From Ruoffia halotolerans (GTDB taxonomy: Bacteria; Bacillota; Bacilli; Lactobacillales; Aerococcaceae), in contig NZ_JACAOA010000013.1 in the NCBI RefSeq assembly GCF_014049385.1, forward strand, positions 1 to 54,110: a DNA stretch of 54,110 nt. The letters run 5' to 3'. The notes under the pieces were generated by a model that was given only the letters and a program-made list of their open reading frames with translations, did no database searches and was not told the origin of the DNA. Position 1 is the stretch's first letter, and each line of letters opens with the position of its first letter. This document shows positions 28,315 to 37,907 of this stretch, one piece after another. Position numbers and translations under genes: made by a program.

Positions 28315-29631
28315 ATGAGTAAAGTACCAGTTGTTGCTTTAGTAGGTCGACCAAATGTTGGTAAATCAACCATATTCAACCGACTTATTGGAGAGAGGGT
28401 ATCGATTGTCGAAGATCATCCTGGAGTAACTCGTGACCGTATTTATGCAACAGGTAGATGGATTGGTAAAGAATACCGTTTGATTGATACCGGTGGGATT
28501 GATATGAGTAATGAGCCATTAATGAATCAAGTACGTTACCAAGCAGATTTAGCTATGGATGAAGCGGATGTCATTGTAATGGTGACGAGTGTCAGAGAAG
28601 GTGTCACTCTTGAGGATGAGGAAGTAGCCCAAAGACTACATCGAACAAATAAACCAGTTGTTCTAGCGATTAATAAAGCAGATAATCCTGAACAACGACA
28701 AATGATTTATGATTTCTATACTTTAGGTTTAGGTGATCCTATCCCAATATCTGGTTCACATGGGACCGGAATTGGTGATTTATTAGATAAGATAGTGGAA
28801 TTGTTCCCATCAGATTCTAGTGATACAGATGATGATGATTCAATTAAATTCAGTTTTATTGGTCGTCCTAATGTAGGTAAATCTAGTTTAGTGAATGCAA
28901 TATTGAAGGAAGAACGCGTCATTGTATCAAATATTGAAGGAACCACTCGTGAGGCAGTTGATACTAAGTTCAAAACAGCTGATGGTAAAGAATATACAAT
29001 GATCGATACCGCAGGAATTCGTAAAAAAGGTAAAGTTTGGGAAAACACTGAAAAGTATAGTGTTATGCGTGCTTTATCTGCAATTGAACGTAGTGATATT
29101 GTTTGTATGGTATTAGATGCAGAAACTGGAATTATCGAACAAGATAAACGCGTCGCCGGATATGCTTATGAAGCTGGTAAAGGTATTATTATTATTGTTA
29201 ACAAATGGGATGCCGTTGACAAAAGTAATAATAAATTCGACGAGTTTACTAAAGAAATTCGTAAAGAATTTCAATATTTACGTTTTGCACCTATCTTATT
29301 TGTGAGTGCAAAAACAGGACAAAGATTAAATAAACTACCTGAACTAATTAATATGATTCACGAGAACCGCGCAAGACGTGTTCAATCTTCTATATTGAAT
29401 AACGTAGTAATGGATGCTGTTGCGATGAATCCAACACCAACGGATAAAGGTAGACGATTAAAAATCTATTATATGACACAAGTTGCGATCAACCCACCAA
29501 CATTTGTTGTGTTTGTGAACGATGTTGAGTTAATGCACTTCAGTTATGAACGCTTTCTAGAGAACCAGTTACGTGAAAGCTTCTATTTTGAAGGTACTCC
29601 GGTACATATAATTACACGTGCGCGTTCATAA
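28315..29631 (+). CDS. der: Ribosome assembly GTPase Der (EngA)
   Basis: Der is an essential GTPase with two tandem G domains, needed for 50S assembly. The 438-residue protein has the first P-loop GRPNVGKST at 11-19 with DTGG and NKAD, the second GRPNVGKSS at about 183-191 with DTAG and NKWD, and a KH-like C-terminus with [11 protein letters not shown]. Length and order fit. The ATG at 28315 follows GGAGGTG; an overlapping ATG at 28311 is out of frame and stops after three codons. Only 17 bases separate it from the rpsA terminator, so expression probably relies on read-through. Confidence 0.97.
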   Translation: MSKVPVVALVGRPNVGKSTIFNRLIGERVSIVEDHPGVTRDRIYATGRWIGKEYRLIDTGGIDMSNEPLMNQVRYQADLAMDEADVIVMVTSVREGVTLEDEEVAQRLHRTNKPVVLAINKADNPEQRQMIYDFYTLGLGDPIPISGSHGTGIGDLLDKIVELFPSDSSDTDDDDSIKFSFIGRPNVGKSSLVNAILKEERVIVSNIEGTTREAVDTKFKTADGKEYTMIDTAGIRKKGKVWENTEKYSVMRALSAIERSDIVCMVLDAETGIIEQDKRVAGYAYEAGKGIIIIVNKWDAVDKSNNKFDEFTKEIRKEFQYLRFAPILFVSAKTGQRLNKLPELINMIHENRARRVQSSILNNVVMDAVAMNPTPTDKGRRLKIYYMTQVAINPPTFVVFVNDVELMHFSYERFLENQLRESFYFEGTPVHIITRARS

Positions 29632-29658
29632 TGTTTAAATATTAGTTTAGATTTACTC

Positions 29659-29705
29659 AAGAATAGCGTAAAACGTTGTATTATAAGCTTTTATGTGTTA
29701 TTCTT
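29659..29705. promoter_or_regulatory. hup promoter within an AT-rich inverted repeat
   Basis: AAGAATA (29659-29665) and TATTCTT (29699-29705) are inverted repeats, with TAAAA and TTTTA nested inside. They overlap a promoter-like TTGTAT (29677-29682), 16-base spacer, TATTCT (29699-29704) with a TGT extension. The repeat could be an operator or a cruciform target for HU itself; that is inference. Confidence 0.45.
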
Positions 29706-29784
29706 ATAAATGAAATATCCGTTAAAGAGATGTCGTATATTTCAAATATCTCAAATATGAGGATTTATATAAGGAGGAATACTA

Positions 29785-30060
29785 ATGGCAAATAAAGCAC
29801 AATTAGTAGAAAAAGTAACAGAAAAAACTAACTTAACTAAGAAAGACGTAACAGCAGCGGTTGAAGCCTTATTCGAAACAATCGAAGAAACTTTAGCTTC
29901 TGGCGATAAAGTTCAAGTTATCGGATTCGGTACATTTGAAGTTCGTGATAGAGCTGCTCGTAAAGGTCGTAACCCACAAACTGGAGAAGAAATTCAAATT
30001 CCAGCAAGTAAAGTACCTGGATTCAAAGCTGGTAAAGCATTAAAAGAAGCTGTAAAATAA
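29785..30060 (+). CDS. hup: DNA-binding protein HU
   Basis: HU is the main nucleoid-compacting, DNA-bending protein. The 91-residue product has the helical dimer core ([20 protein letters not shown]) and the beta-arm region [21 protein letters not shown] with the intercalating proline (GRNPQTG), ending KALKEAVK. Length is exact for the family. A strong RBS AAGGAGG and optimal codons suggest high expression. It has its own promoter region and a strong terminator. Confidence 0.97.
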   Translation: MANKAQLVEKVTEKTNLTKKDVTAAVEALFETIEETLASGDKVQVIGFGTFEVRDRAARKGRNPQTGEEIQIPASKVPGFKAGKALKEAVK

Positions 30061-30071
30061 TTTAATCTTTT

Positions 30072-30109
30072 AACCCCTAGAGCCACAAGGCTTTAGGGGT
30101 TTTCTTTTT
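30072..30109 (+). terminator. Terminator of hup
   Basis: AACCCCTAGAGCC pairs with GGCTTTAGGGGTT (13 bp, one wobble, loop ACAA), followed by TTCTTTTT. Confidence 0.93.
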
Positions 30110-30116
30110 GGGTTTA

Positions 30117-30142
30117 GGACGTTCTGCGGACCACTTGCGGAC
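30117..30142. repeat. Three GGAC motifs at 11-base spacing
   Basis: GGAC occurs at 30117-30120, 30128-30131 and 30139-30142, exactly 11 bases apart; the last two units share TGCGGAC. The patch is much richer in G and C than the surrounding intergenic DNA and lies just after the hup terminator. Its role is unknown. Confidence 0.5.
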
Positions 30143-30226
30143 TAAATATTTTAATATTACATATTTTGTTTATTCCTTCCAATTTAAATATACGACACAT
30201 AATATTCAATTATTCGCCGATTAATT

Positions 30227-30255
30227 TTGGCAACAATACATGTCGGTGGTATAAT
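30227..30255 (+). promoter_or_regulatory. Promoter of the ypiA-ypiB-cca-dinG unit
   Basis: TTGGCA (30227-30232) and TATAAT (30250-30255) are 17 bases apart; TGG before TATAAT also makes an extended -10. This is among the best promoter matches in the window. Confidence 0.75.
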
Positions 30256-30285
30256 AAATAAGAATGAGTAAAGGAGGGTTTGATA

Positions 30286-31620
30286 ATGACAATCCTAGAT
30301 GAGATTTTAGAAGAATTAGGCAATGTGGATACCATTGAAGAACAACGGTTAGTTATTATTGATTATATAGAAAGAGCGAGTGAAGATAGTAGTTATATAC
30401 CCGCACTTGAAAGCTTAGCTGACATACTATTTAAAACGGGATCAGTCGATCAAGGATTGACTGTATTAATTGAATTATTTGAATTAAAAAAATATAAGAA
30501 ATATGCTAAGCAAATTGTGAACAAATTGTACCAATATGAAGCCTATGACAAGGCGTACTTTTATTGGTTAGATTTAGCGAAATCTGACAATGAAGATCCT
30601 GAAATCAATTTATTGGAAGCAAGATTACTTAAAAATCTAAATCGTCATACTGAAGCGATTGATATATATCGCCAGATTATTAAAAGCTATCCGACATTAG
30701 GAGAAGCCTATGAAGATTTAGGAGATATTTACTTAGAACAGCGAAATATTAGGCAAGCAGAAAATTATTATAGAGCGGTGTATGAGTATTTAGATGATTA
30801 TGAAAATATCCGTGATGTTCGACTGAAATTAGTTGAAGTTGAGTCTTTAAAAGAAATTATTGACTTAGCAGCTGTTGAAAAACTCGAAAAAGACGAGCGA
30901 ATTCCACTAGAAACAGAAGATGAGTTCTTTGTATTTTCTAATGTGTATAAGTCATTATTTCAATTCGATAAAGCAATTGATTACGCTAAAAAAGCACTAC
31001 AAAAAGATTCAGACAATATAAACTATTCAATTCTTTTAATTGATTTATACAAAACAACTGGACAAAAATCTAATTTATATAAAGAATTAACATGGTCAGC
31101 TAAAACATTACCACCTTTAAATCCAATGATATTAAACATAGCAACAGTTGCCGATGATGTGGATCATTTAAATGATGACATCATAGAAAAGCTCATAGAT
31201 TATACAAACTTAATTGATAATAGTGAAGATTTTTATTTGGCAATTAACATTATCGTAAATTATTACTTAGGTAAAAGTGATGCGGCACAAGCCTTACATT
31301 ATTTACGAGTATTTGAAGGGCAACAAATTGATCATGAATATATGAGTTATCACTTTGCGATTGTTTATGAAGCTTTAGGTCTTAAAGATAAAGCAGAAGA
31401 AGATTATTTAAGTGCGCTTGATTATTTACTTCCTCACGAGGAAGTAGCTTTCCGTCTAGCTAACTTTTATTTTACGAATAAAGAAGTAGAGAAGGCATTA
31501 GAAGTCATTAAACAATATAATAATACATTTTATGATATACCAAAATTGAAAGCTTTGAGTAAAGAAATACAGTCTAAAAATGACTTTTCAGATTTAGATC
31601 AATATAAAGATTGGGAGTAA
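30286..31620 (+). CDS. YpiA-like tetratricopeptide repeat protein
   Basis: The 444-residue cytoplasmic protein is built of TPR-like helix pairs, seen as YIPALESLADILFKTG, HTEAIDIYRQIIKSYPTLGEAYEDLGDIY, FQFDKAIDYAKKAL and KDKAEEDYLSALDYL. It lacks a signal peptide and enzymatic motifs. Position between hup and ypiB-cca matches Bacillus YpiA and its enterococcal relatives, whose role is not established; TPR proteins usually act as protein-binding scaffolds. ATG at 30286 is preferred to an in-frame TTG at 30280 because it lies 8 bases after GGAGG. ypiB begins 4 bases after the stop. Confidence 0.85.
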   Translation: MTILDEILEELGNVDTIEEQRLVIIDYIERASEDSSYIPALESLADILFKTGSVDQGLTVLIELFELKKYKKYAKQIVNKLYQYEAYDKAYFYWLDLAKSDNEDPEINLLEARLLKNLNRHTEAIDIYRQIIKSYPTLGEAYEDLGDIYLEQRNIRQAENYYRAVYEYLDDYENIRDVRLKLVEVESLKEIIDLAAVEKLEKDERIPLETEDEFFVFSNVYKSLFQFDKAIDYAKKALQKDSDNINYSILLIDLYKTTGQKSNLYKELTWSAKTLPPLNPMILNIATVADDVDHLNDDIIEKLIDYTNLIDNSEDFYLAINIIVNYYLGKSDAAQALHYLRVFEGQQIDHEYMSYHFAIVYEALGLKDKAEEDYLSALDYLLPHEEVAFRLANFYFTNKEVEKALEVIKQYNNTFYDIPKLKALSKEIQSKNDFSDLDQYKDWE

Positions 31621-31624
31621 GAAA

Positions 31625-32158
31625 ATGGAGAGAAATGAAAGAAAAAGACAATTTTTAAAATGGTTAATTTCAAATTACCAACATTCTAATCCATCTGTGA
31701 ATTACTTATTGCAATTTCTATCAACAAATTCTGAGCTAATGAATAATATACTATTTTCTGAAGGGGCAAAGTACGCTCCGCGTGGAATTTACATTTCCTT
31801 TAATTCGAATACAAAACTGCCTTTTATTTATTATAAAGATCTGCTAAGTTATACTTTGAGCGACCAAGCCTTTCATGATATTCGCTTGAATCATCGTTTT
31901 TCAAAGCAAGATTTTTATGTTGAATTGGATATTCCCCACCTTTATCAGCAGCTATACAGATTTGATGTTTTTGAAGATAATCCGTATATCCCAGAAAATC
32001 TACAATTTTTGATGGACTTAGAAGACAGTCTATATCAAATTTCATTGGAGACGAAACTATCTTTATTAAATAAAGATTTAAATACCGCATTAGAGAAATA
32101 CGACTTTGATAAAGTGAGTTATTATCTAACACAAATTGAAAAATTGAAAGGTGAATAA
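31625..32158 (+). CDS. ypiB: YpiB/UPF0302 family protein with IDEAL-like C-terminus
   Basis: The 177-residue protein shows the UPF0302 signature: an N-terminal FLKWLISNYQ helix, NYLLQFLSTN, a PRGIYISF strand, the conserved FHDIRLN, and VFEDN near residue 120. The C-terminal LNTALEKYDFDKVSYYLTQIEKL resembles the IDEAL motif found in this family. Function is unknown; Bacillus YpiB sits next to YpiA as here. Cytoplasmic, no membrane segment. cca follows one base after the stop, so translation is probably coupled. Confidence 0.82.
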   Translation: MERNERKRQFLKWLISNYQHSNPSVNYLLQFLSTNSELMNNILFSEGAKYAPRGIYISFNSNTKLPFIYYKDLLSYTLSDQAFHDIRLNHRFSKQDFYVELDIPHLYQQLYRFDVFEDNPYIPENLQFLMDLEDSLYQISLETKLSLLNKDLNTALEKYDFDKVSYYLTQIEKLKGE

Positions 32159-32159
32159 T

Positions 32160-33389
32160 ATGTTTGTATCACTGACAGATCCATTATTTCAAGAAGCAAT
32201 TCCTGTATTAGGACAAATTGAGTCTCATGGATATGAGGCTTATTTTGTTGGGGGTTGTGTAAGAGATACATTATTAAATAAAAAAATTAATGATATTGAT
32301 ATTGCAAGCAGTGCAAGACCAGAAGAAGTTGAAGCCATGTTTCCAATTACATTTGATGTCGGGAAAGAACACGGTACGATTGTAGTCGTTGTTGATAAAG
32401 CACCTTATGAGATAACAACCTTTAGAACGGAAGGCGACTATACTGATTTTAGACGGCCGGATCAAGTAAATTTTGTTCGAAATTTAAGAGAAGACACATT
32501 AAGACGTGATTTTACAATTAATGCGATGGCATTTGACCGTCATGGCAAATTATATGACTACCACGGTGGTGTAAAGGATTTAAATGACCATCTAATCAGA
32601 TGTGTTGGTAATGCACAAGAGCGCTTCTTAGAAGACGCTTTAAGAATGATGAGAGCGATTCGATTCGCCTCTCAACTAGGTTTTGAGATAGAAGAAGAGT
32701 CATTTAAAGCGATTCAAACTTTAAAAGCAAATTTACAACATATTTCAATTGAACGAATCAGAATTGAATTTAGTAAATTTTTACTAGGGGATTCATTTGC
32801 AGATAAAGCTCAGTTACTCGTAAACACAGGCTTAGCCGATTATTTGCTTGGGTTTACGCAAGCGTTAGTAGAAACAGTCATGACTGAATTAAGTAAAGAT
32901 TTTAAAAACATCCACAATACTTTACGAGATGAGCGTTTAGTGTGGGCTAGAATGCTAAAGCACATGGGAATCATTCAGCCAGAAACAATCAGAAGTTTCT
33001 TAAAAGAATGGACACACAGTAATGCATTTATTAAAGATGTGATCCAAATGATTCAATTGTTTGACTACTTTAAAGAAGAACAAATTACAAGTTGGGAAGT
33101 TTACAATTATGACTACTCGAATGTTCAACTTGTTGAAGACTTTTTATTTGAAACCCAATTTTTAGACCATAAATTTGTCGATGATATCTACAACGCATTA
33201 CCTATTAAAAGCAAAAAAGATATAGCCGTTAATGGAAAAGATGTTATGACAATCCTTAATCTTAATAAAGGCGGTCCAGAAATTGGGGCATGGTTAGATA
33301 AGATAGAACGATTAATTATTGAAATGGAACTAGAAAATACTTATAGTATGATTGAAGCTTATATAAAAAATAGTGGCAGTATAGATTAG
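32160..33389 (+). CDS. cca: CCA tRNA nucleotidyltransferase
   Basis: This class II enzyme adds or repairs the 3' CCA of tRNAs. The 409-residue protein has the nucleotidyltransferase signature GGCVRDTLLN at about 31-40 with the metal-binding DIDIA, then TFRTEGDYTDFRRP, RRDFTINAMAFD and the ERFLEDALRMMRAIRFA neck. These fit the Bacillus-type CCA enzyme of about 400 residues without an HD domain. The ATG at 32160 is chosen over an in-frame GTG at 32151, because the GTG forms part of the AAAGGTGA ribosome binding site. dinG follows after 10 bases. Confidence 0.94.
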   Translation: MFVSLTDPLFQEAIPVLGQIESHGYEAYFVGGCVRDTLLNKKINDIDIASSARPEEVEAMFPITFDVGKEHGTIVVVVDKAPYEITTFRTEGDYTDFRRPDQVNFVRNLREDTLRRDFTINAMAFDRHGKLYDYHGGVKDLNDHLIRCVGNAQERFLEDALRMMRAIRFASQLGFEIEEESFKAIQTLKANLQHISIERIRIEFSKFLLGDSFADKAQLLVNTGLADYLLGFTQALVETVMTELSKDFKNIHNTLRDERLVWARMLKHMGIIQPETIRSFLKEWTHSNAFIKDVIQMIQLFDYFKEEQITSWEVYNYDYSNVQLVEDFLFETQFLDHKFVDDIYNALPIKSKKDIAVNGKDVMTILNLNKGGPEIGAWLDKIERLIIEMELENTYSMIEAYIKNSGSID

Positions 33390-33399
33390 GAGTGTTTGT

Positions 33400-35934
33400 A
33401 TGCCTAGGTTAAAGAATAAAATTGCAATCGTTGATATTGAAACGACTGGTCCAAATATTGACGAGGGTGACCGAATCATCCAAATTGGAGCAATTATTAT
33501 ATCTGAAGGCAATATTGTTAATACATATTCGATGTTAATAAATCCTAATCGCGAGATTCCAGAACACATTGCTAAGTTAACGGGTATCAAAGAAGAAGAT
33601 GTGGTGAATGCACCACAATTTAATAGTGTAGCAACTTTATGGCATGAGAGACTCAAAGATTGTGTCTTTATTGCTCATAATTTAGGCTTTGACTTACGTA
33701 TACTTAAAGAAAGTTTTGAAAGATTTGATCTGGAATTTGATCCTATCGCTTTAGATTCAGTAGTTCTTGCGAAAATTATCGTTCCAACTTCAATCGGGTT
33801 TAATTTAACTGATTTAAGTCGTCATTTTAATTTAGAATATAGTGAAGCTCATGATGCCTATTCAGATGCATTAATCACTGTTGATATTGTGAGTGAGTTA
33901 GCTAAAATTGCGAAAAAGATTCCGATTGAGACTCTTAGTCGAATGGAGCCTTTCTTAAGGAACCTGAGGTATAATGAAATAGAATTTTTTACTAATCCAG
34001 ATAAGTTTATTTTAAACGAGATAGTTAGTGACAAAAGGACAGAAGTAAATTTAGAAAGTGAAAACTTACCTAAACAGAACCTAACCCTTTCTGAATTTAT
34101 AAATGAAAAATGGCAAAACCATCCTTATGCTGTGTTAGAAGATACGCATCGTCCCATTCCGTATGATGTGATATTTAATGAAACAAACTTAAAAGAGGGG
34201 CGTTATTTATTATCTTTTCCAACATTAGATGAATCGAATTATTGGAATGACTTGATAGTAAATCACACATCATTAGAAAAGATAGCTTTATTAAAGTCTC
34301 AAGGAAATTATTTACATGAAAAAGCTTTCGAGAAGTATATTCTTCAATATAATTTTAAACGTAATAATCAACAGGAATTACTCGTAATAGCGGCATCTAT
34401 ACATTGGCAATCTTTGTCAAAATTCGGCGATTTTAGCGAAATAAATAAAGAATTGTCTATTAAAAACTTATTAAACAAACATCAGACAAAGGACTTATTA
34501 GTCAAGAATCATACGAATTTTCATCAAGTAATTGAGTATGCTAAAAAAGCAAATATCATTATAACTTATGACGCTAATTTAAACAGTATGATGCTAAAAA
34601 ACAGAGATCAAATAGAGTATTTATTCAGTCGAAAATTAATTATAGGTAATGTTAATTCTTTTATTGATTCTGCTCGCTTTATTCAACAAAGTAATATTGA
34701 ATTGAGTGATTTTAATAATCAATTACTTAATTTATTCGATGATATGCAACAAGTTTACAGTGATAATCAGTATATTGTTCATTTAAGCAAAGAGATTCTA
34801 TCGATGAGAGATTTAAGTAATAATTTGATTTCGATAATCAGCAATATATTAAAAGAAGAATCATTTGATAACAGAATTCAACAAGAAAAAGTTCAAACTT
34901 TCGTGAATATTGAATCCGATGACGCGAATAAGATCATGGACTTTGCCAATAAGATTAGAGATAAATTAGCTAGTTTTTATAAGCAATTAGATGTTGAGTC
35001 TGAAAAGCTGAAGAAAATTAATCAACCAGTGCTACTTTTACATCGCTTCATAAACAAACTAGAACAAATGAATTTGATGAATGACGAAAGCAATTATATG
35101 ACAATCAGTGCAACACGAGTCAATAATAAATTTTATAATATTTCTATTCAAGTGAAGCCTATTCGTATTAAGAAAGAAAGTCTTACTTGGCTACTTGAAA
35201 TGCAAAGTGTATTATTAGTTAGTTCAGGAAACTATTATAATTCAAGAATGACTGGAGATTCCAATTGGATTCAATTGGATGCAGCCTTCGATTATTTAAA
35301 ACTCCCAACATTGTTCAAAGAAAATAAACACATCATAAATCATCCTGTTGAATTTATTCAAGGTGAAGATAATGCCACACGAATTTCGGATTTATCTGAC
35401 TTTATAAATAGTGATCGAAAGCTGTTAGGTGACAAAATAATAATTATTATGCCGAATCAGTTTTTAGTTTCGGATTTGTTCCATAAGTTAATTCTTAATG
35501 ATGAAATTTCTAAAGATTATCATATCTTAGCTGAGTCCATAACAGGTAGTTTAAATCGAATTAGAAGGCGGATTCATGAAACTGAAAAAGTTATTGTTAT
35601 TCTTAGAGAAAGAAGTTTTACTGAACTTCTTTGGGGAGATAAGCAAACTGAAATTTCAGTTCTGTTATATAATTTACCTTTTCAATCTCCAGGTGAAACT
35701 AAAATCCAAGCGAAGTATCATTATCTAAAGAAAACAAAAGATCAAACCGAATTATTTGATGATATATTACTACCACAAATGATTCAAAGAATTAAAAACG
35801 TCATCAATTTTATTAGTAACAATTATGCGAATGAAAAGCTTTATATTTTGGATAAGCGTTTATATACAAAGTACTATACAAAAGAAATATTAGATCAATT
35901 AGAGTCAATGGTTGAAATTAATATATTGAACTAA
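33400..35934 (+). CDS. dinG: DinG-like protein: intact DEDDh exonuclease, degenerate helicase
   Basis: The N-terminal 165 residues form a DnaQ-like 3'-5' exonuclease with Asp12 and Glu14 (DIETTG), Asp98 (AHNLGFD), and His151 and Asp156 (HDAYSD). The remaining 680 residues follow the DinG helicase outline but lack its catalytic motifs. The Walker A position reads YLLSFPTLDESNYW (269-282), DEAH reads IIGNVNSF (414-421), and the QGxGRLIR motif reads NVINFIS (800-806). Only one cysteine is present, so no Fe-S domain. At 844 residues it is shorter than Bacillus DinG (about 930). The frame is open throughout, so this is erosion under selection, not a frameshift. It is probably a nuclease without ATPase. 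Staphylococcal DinG is a known nuclease without helicase activity. Confidence 0.85.
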   Translation: MPRLKNKIAIVDIETTGPNIDEGDRIIQIGAIIISEGNIVNTYSMLINPNREIPEHIAKLTGIKEEDVVNAPQFNSVATLWHERLKDCVFIAHNLGFDLRILKESFERFDLEFDPIALDSVVLAKIIVPTSIGFNLTDLSRHFNLEYSEAHDAYSDALITVDIVSELAKIAKKIPIETLSRMEPFLRNLRYNEIEFFTNPDKFILNEIVSDKRTEVNLESENLPKQNLTLSEFINEKWQNHPYAVLEDTHRPIPYDVIFNETNLKEGRYLLSFPTLDESNYWNDLIVNHTSLEKIALLKSQGNYLHEKAFEKYILQYNFKRNNQQELLVIAASIHWQSLSKFGDFSEINKELSIKNLLNKHQTKDLLVKNHTNFHQVIEYAKKANIIITYDANLNSMMLKNRDQIEYLFSRKLIIGNVNSFIDSARFIQQSNIELSDFNNQLLNLFDDMQQVYSDNQYIVHLSKEILSMRDLSNNLISIISNILKEESFDNRIQQEKVQTFVNIESDDANKIMDFANKIRDKLASFYKQLDVESEKLKKINQPVLLLHRFINKLEQMNLMNDESNYMTISATRVNNKFYNISIQVKPIRIKKESLTWLLEMQSVLLVSSGNYYNSRMTGDSNWIQLDAAFDYLKLPTLFKENKHIINHPVEFIQGEDNATRISDLSDFINSDRKLLGDKIIIIMPNQFLVSDLFHKLILNDEISKDYHILAESITGSLNRIRRRIHETEKVIVILRERSFTELLWGDKQTEISVLLYNLPFQSPGETKIQAKYHYLKKTKDQTELFDDILLPQMIQRIKNVINFISNNYANEKLYILDKRLYTKYYTKEILDQLESMVEINILN

Positions 35935-35955
35935 CTACATTAAGTGTTTATTCAA

Positions 35956-35984
35956 TTTACGTCAAAAATATGTTATTATATAAC
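35956..35984 (+). promoter_or_regulatory. Possible promoter of ypmB-asnS
   Basis: TTTACG (35956-35961) and TATAAC (35979-35984) are 17 bases apart in the gap after dinG. Confidence 0.4.
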
Positions 35985-36025
35985 GGTCATAAAATTAGAA
36001 AGTAATGTTGGAAGGAGGCCAAACG

Positions 36026-36502
36026 TTGAACCGTAAAGTAGTATCAGGATTAACAATTATATTGTTAATTGTACTTGTTGCATTATTATTTATCTATTCG
36101 CAAAGTATGGGTTCGATGGTGCAAGCTCAAGAGGAAACTGTTGATTTAGTTTCTTTAGATCATATTGTCGAAGAAGTTAACGATTTCTATTGGGTAACTA
36201 TTGATGAATCTTACTTTACACTTGATTTTACAGATGAAAATGGAAATCAAATATATGCAATTGTTACGCAAGACGGAGGAGATATTCAGTATTTTACTTC
36301 TCAAGATATCATATCTCATCAAGATGCCTTATCAATTACACTCAGTGAAAATGAACCAACGAAACTATTACGACCACGTCTTGGGATGATGGGCAAGCAA
36401 CCCGTTTGGGAGATTTCATTTAAAGCTGATAATAATACACTATCGTATTATTATATTAATGCGTCAAATGGCGAATGGATTCAAACTATCGCTAATATTT
36501 AA
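36026..36502 (+). CDS. ypmB: YpmB-like membrane-anchored protein (DUF5590)
   Basis: The 158-residue protein has an N-terminal membrane segment (about residues 8-24, GLTIILLIVLVALLFIY) and an extracellular domain with two PepSY-like halves. The second contains QPVWEISFKADNNTLSYYYINASNGEW, typical of the YpmB/DUF5590 family. Function is unknown. Start choice: the frame is open from an ATG at 36005, but AAGGAGG (36012-36018) lies after that codon and 7 bases before TTG at 36026, so TTG is the likely start. asnS follows, as in Bacillus (dinG, ypmB, asnS, dnaD, nth). Confidence 0.82.
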   Translation: MNRKVVSGLTIILLIVLVALLFIYSQSMGSMVQAQEETVDLVSLDHIVEEVNDFYWVTIDESYFTLDFTDENGNQIYAIVTQDGGDIQYFTSQDIISHQDALSITLSENEPTKLLRPRLGMMGKQPVWEISFKADNNTLSYYYINASNGEWIQTIANI

Positions 36503-36520
36503 GATTATAGGGGGAATATT

Positions 36521-37819
36521 GTGGATACAATTACAATGCGCCAAGCAGGCGACTATGTAGATAAACAAGTAAAAATTCATGCGTGGGTTACAAACAAAAG
36601 AAGTAGTGGGAAAATTGCATTCCTACAATTACGCGATGGACACGAATACTTCCAAGGTGTCGTGTTAAAAAACCAAGTAGGCGAAGAGACTTTTGAGTTA
36701 GTTAAACACTTAGGACAAGAAACTAGTGTTGAATTAACAGGTGTTATCCAAATAGATGACCGTTCAAGTTTAGGTTATGAACTGTTAGTTGAATCAATTA
36801 AAGTGATTGGTGAAAGTCATGAATACCCAATTACACCTAAAGATCATGGAACAGACTTCTTAATGGATCACCGTCATTTATGGTTACGTTCATCAAAACA
36901 ACATGCTATAATGCAAATTCGTAATGAAATTATTCGAGCAACTTATGAATTCTATAATGATCGTGGTTTTATTAAAGTGGATCCTCCTATCTTAACAGGA
37001 AGCTCTCCTGAAGGTACAACTGAGTTATTCCATACTAAATACTTTGATGAAGATGCATTCTTATCACAGAGTGGTCAATTATACTTAGAAGCTGCAGCAA
37101 TGGCTTTTGGTAAAGTTTTCTCATTTGGACCAACGTTTAGAGCAGAAAAATCAAAAACACGTCGTCATTTAATTGAATTTTGGATGATGGAACCTGAAAT
37201 GGCAAACTACAATCATGAGGAAAGCTTAAAAGTACAAGAAGAGTATGTTGCTTTTATTGTACGTAATGTGATTGATCATTGTGGTTCAGCTTTATCTACT
37301 TTAGAACGTGATGTTGCTACGTTAGAAGAATATACGAAATTACCTTACCCCCGTGTATCTTATACTGATGCCATTGCATTATTAATAGAGAATGGCTTCG
37401 ATGATATTGAATGGGGAGACGACTTTGGTTCACCTCATGAAACATTTATCGCTAGTAAATACGATCGTCCAATCTTTATTGTTAATTATCCAAAAGCAAT
37501 TAAACCATTCTACATGAAGATTAATCCTGAAGATCCTCGTACAGTCTTATGTGCCGACATGATTGCACCAGAAGGATATGGTGAAATCATAGGTGGTTCA
37601 GAACGTGAGAATGATTACGAAATCATGAAAGAAAACATTACTAAATTTGGTTTAGATTTAGATGCTTACCAATGGTACCTAGATATTTCACGTTATGGTA
37701 GCGTACCACATAGTGGGTTTGGAATGGGTCTTGAACGTGTAGTGGCTTGGTTATCTGGAATTGAGCATATTAGAGAAACAGCCCCATTCCCAAGATTATT
37801 AAACCGTTTATATCCATAA
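36521..37819 (+). CDS. asnS: Asparagine-tRNA ligase
   Basis: AsnRS charges tRNA-Asn. The 432-residue class IIb synthetase has an N-terminal OB anticodon-binding domain ([21 protein letters not shown]), motif 2 ([22 protein letters not shown]) and motif 3 ([15 protein letters not shown]). MMEPEMA and the absence of an AspRS insertion domain support Asn specificity, as does the position between ypmB and dnaD. The start is GTG at 36521, 4 bases after GGGGGAA; a later in-frame ATG would cut the OB domain. There is no T-box leader, since only 18 bases separate it from ypmB. Confidence 0.94.
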   Translation: MDTITMRQAGDYVDKQVKIHAWVTNKRSSGKIAFLQLRDGHEYFQGVVLKNQVGEETFELVKHLGQETSVELTGVIQIDDRSSLGYELLVESIKVIGESHEYPITPKDHGTDFLMDHRHLWLRSSKQHAIMQIRNEIIRATYEFYNDRGFIKVDPPILTGSSPEGTTELFHTKYFDEDAFLSQSGQLYLEAAAMAFGKVFSFGPTFRAEKSKTRRHLIEFWMMEPEMANYNHEESLKVQEEYVAFIVRNVIDHCGSALSTLERDVATLEEYTKLPYPRVSYTDAIALLIENGFDDIEWGDDFGSPHETFIASKYDRPIFIVNYPKAIKPFYMKINPEDPRTVLCADMIAPEGYGEIIGGSERENDYEIMKENITKFGLDLDAYQWYLDISRYGSVPHSGFGMGLERVVAWLSGIEHIRETAPFPRLLNRLYP

Positions 37820-37838
37820 GACAAATTATTTATTGTGT

Positions 37839-37863
37839 AAAAGCCATTTTCAGATGGCTTTTA
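37839..37863 (+). terminator. Terminator after asnS
   Basis: A perfect 9-bp stem AAAAGCCAT/ATGGCTTTT with loop TTTCAG, followed only by a short T stretch; probably partial. Confidence 0.6.
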
Positions 37864-37907
37864 TGCGTTTATAGGGAAAATTTTAATAGAAGGGAGTTAA
37901 AGAAGAT

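Noticed and set aside
36503-36520. T-box leader for asnS
   Set aside because: Only 18 bases separate ypmB and asnS, far too short for a T-box.
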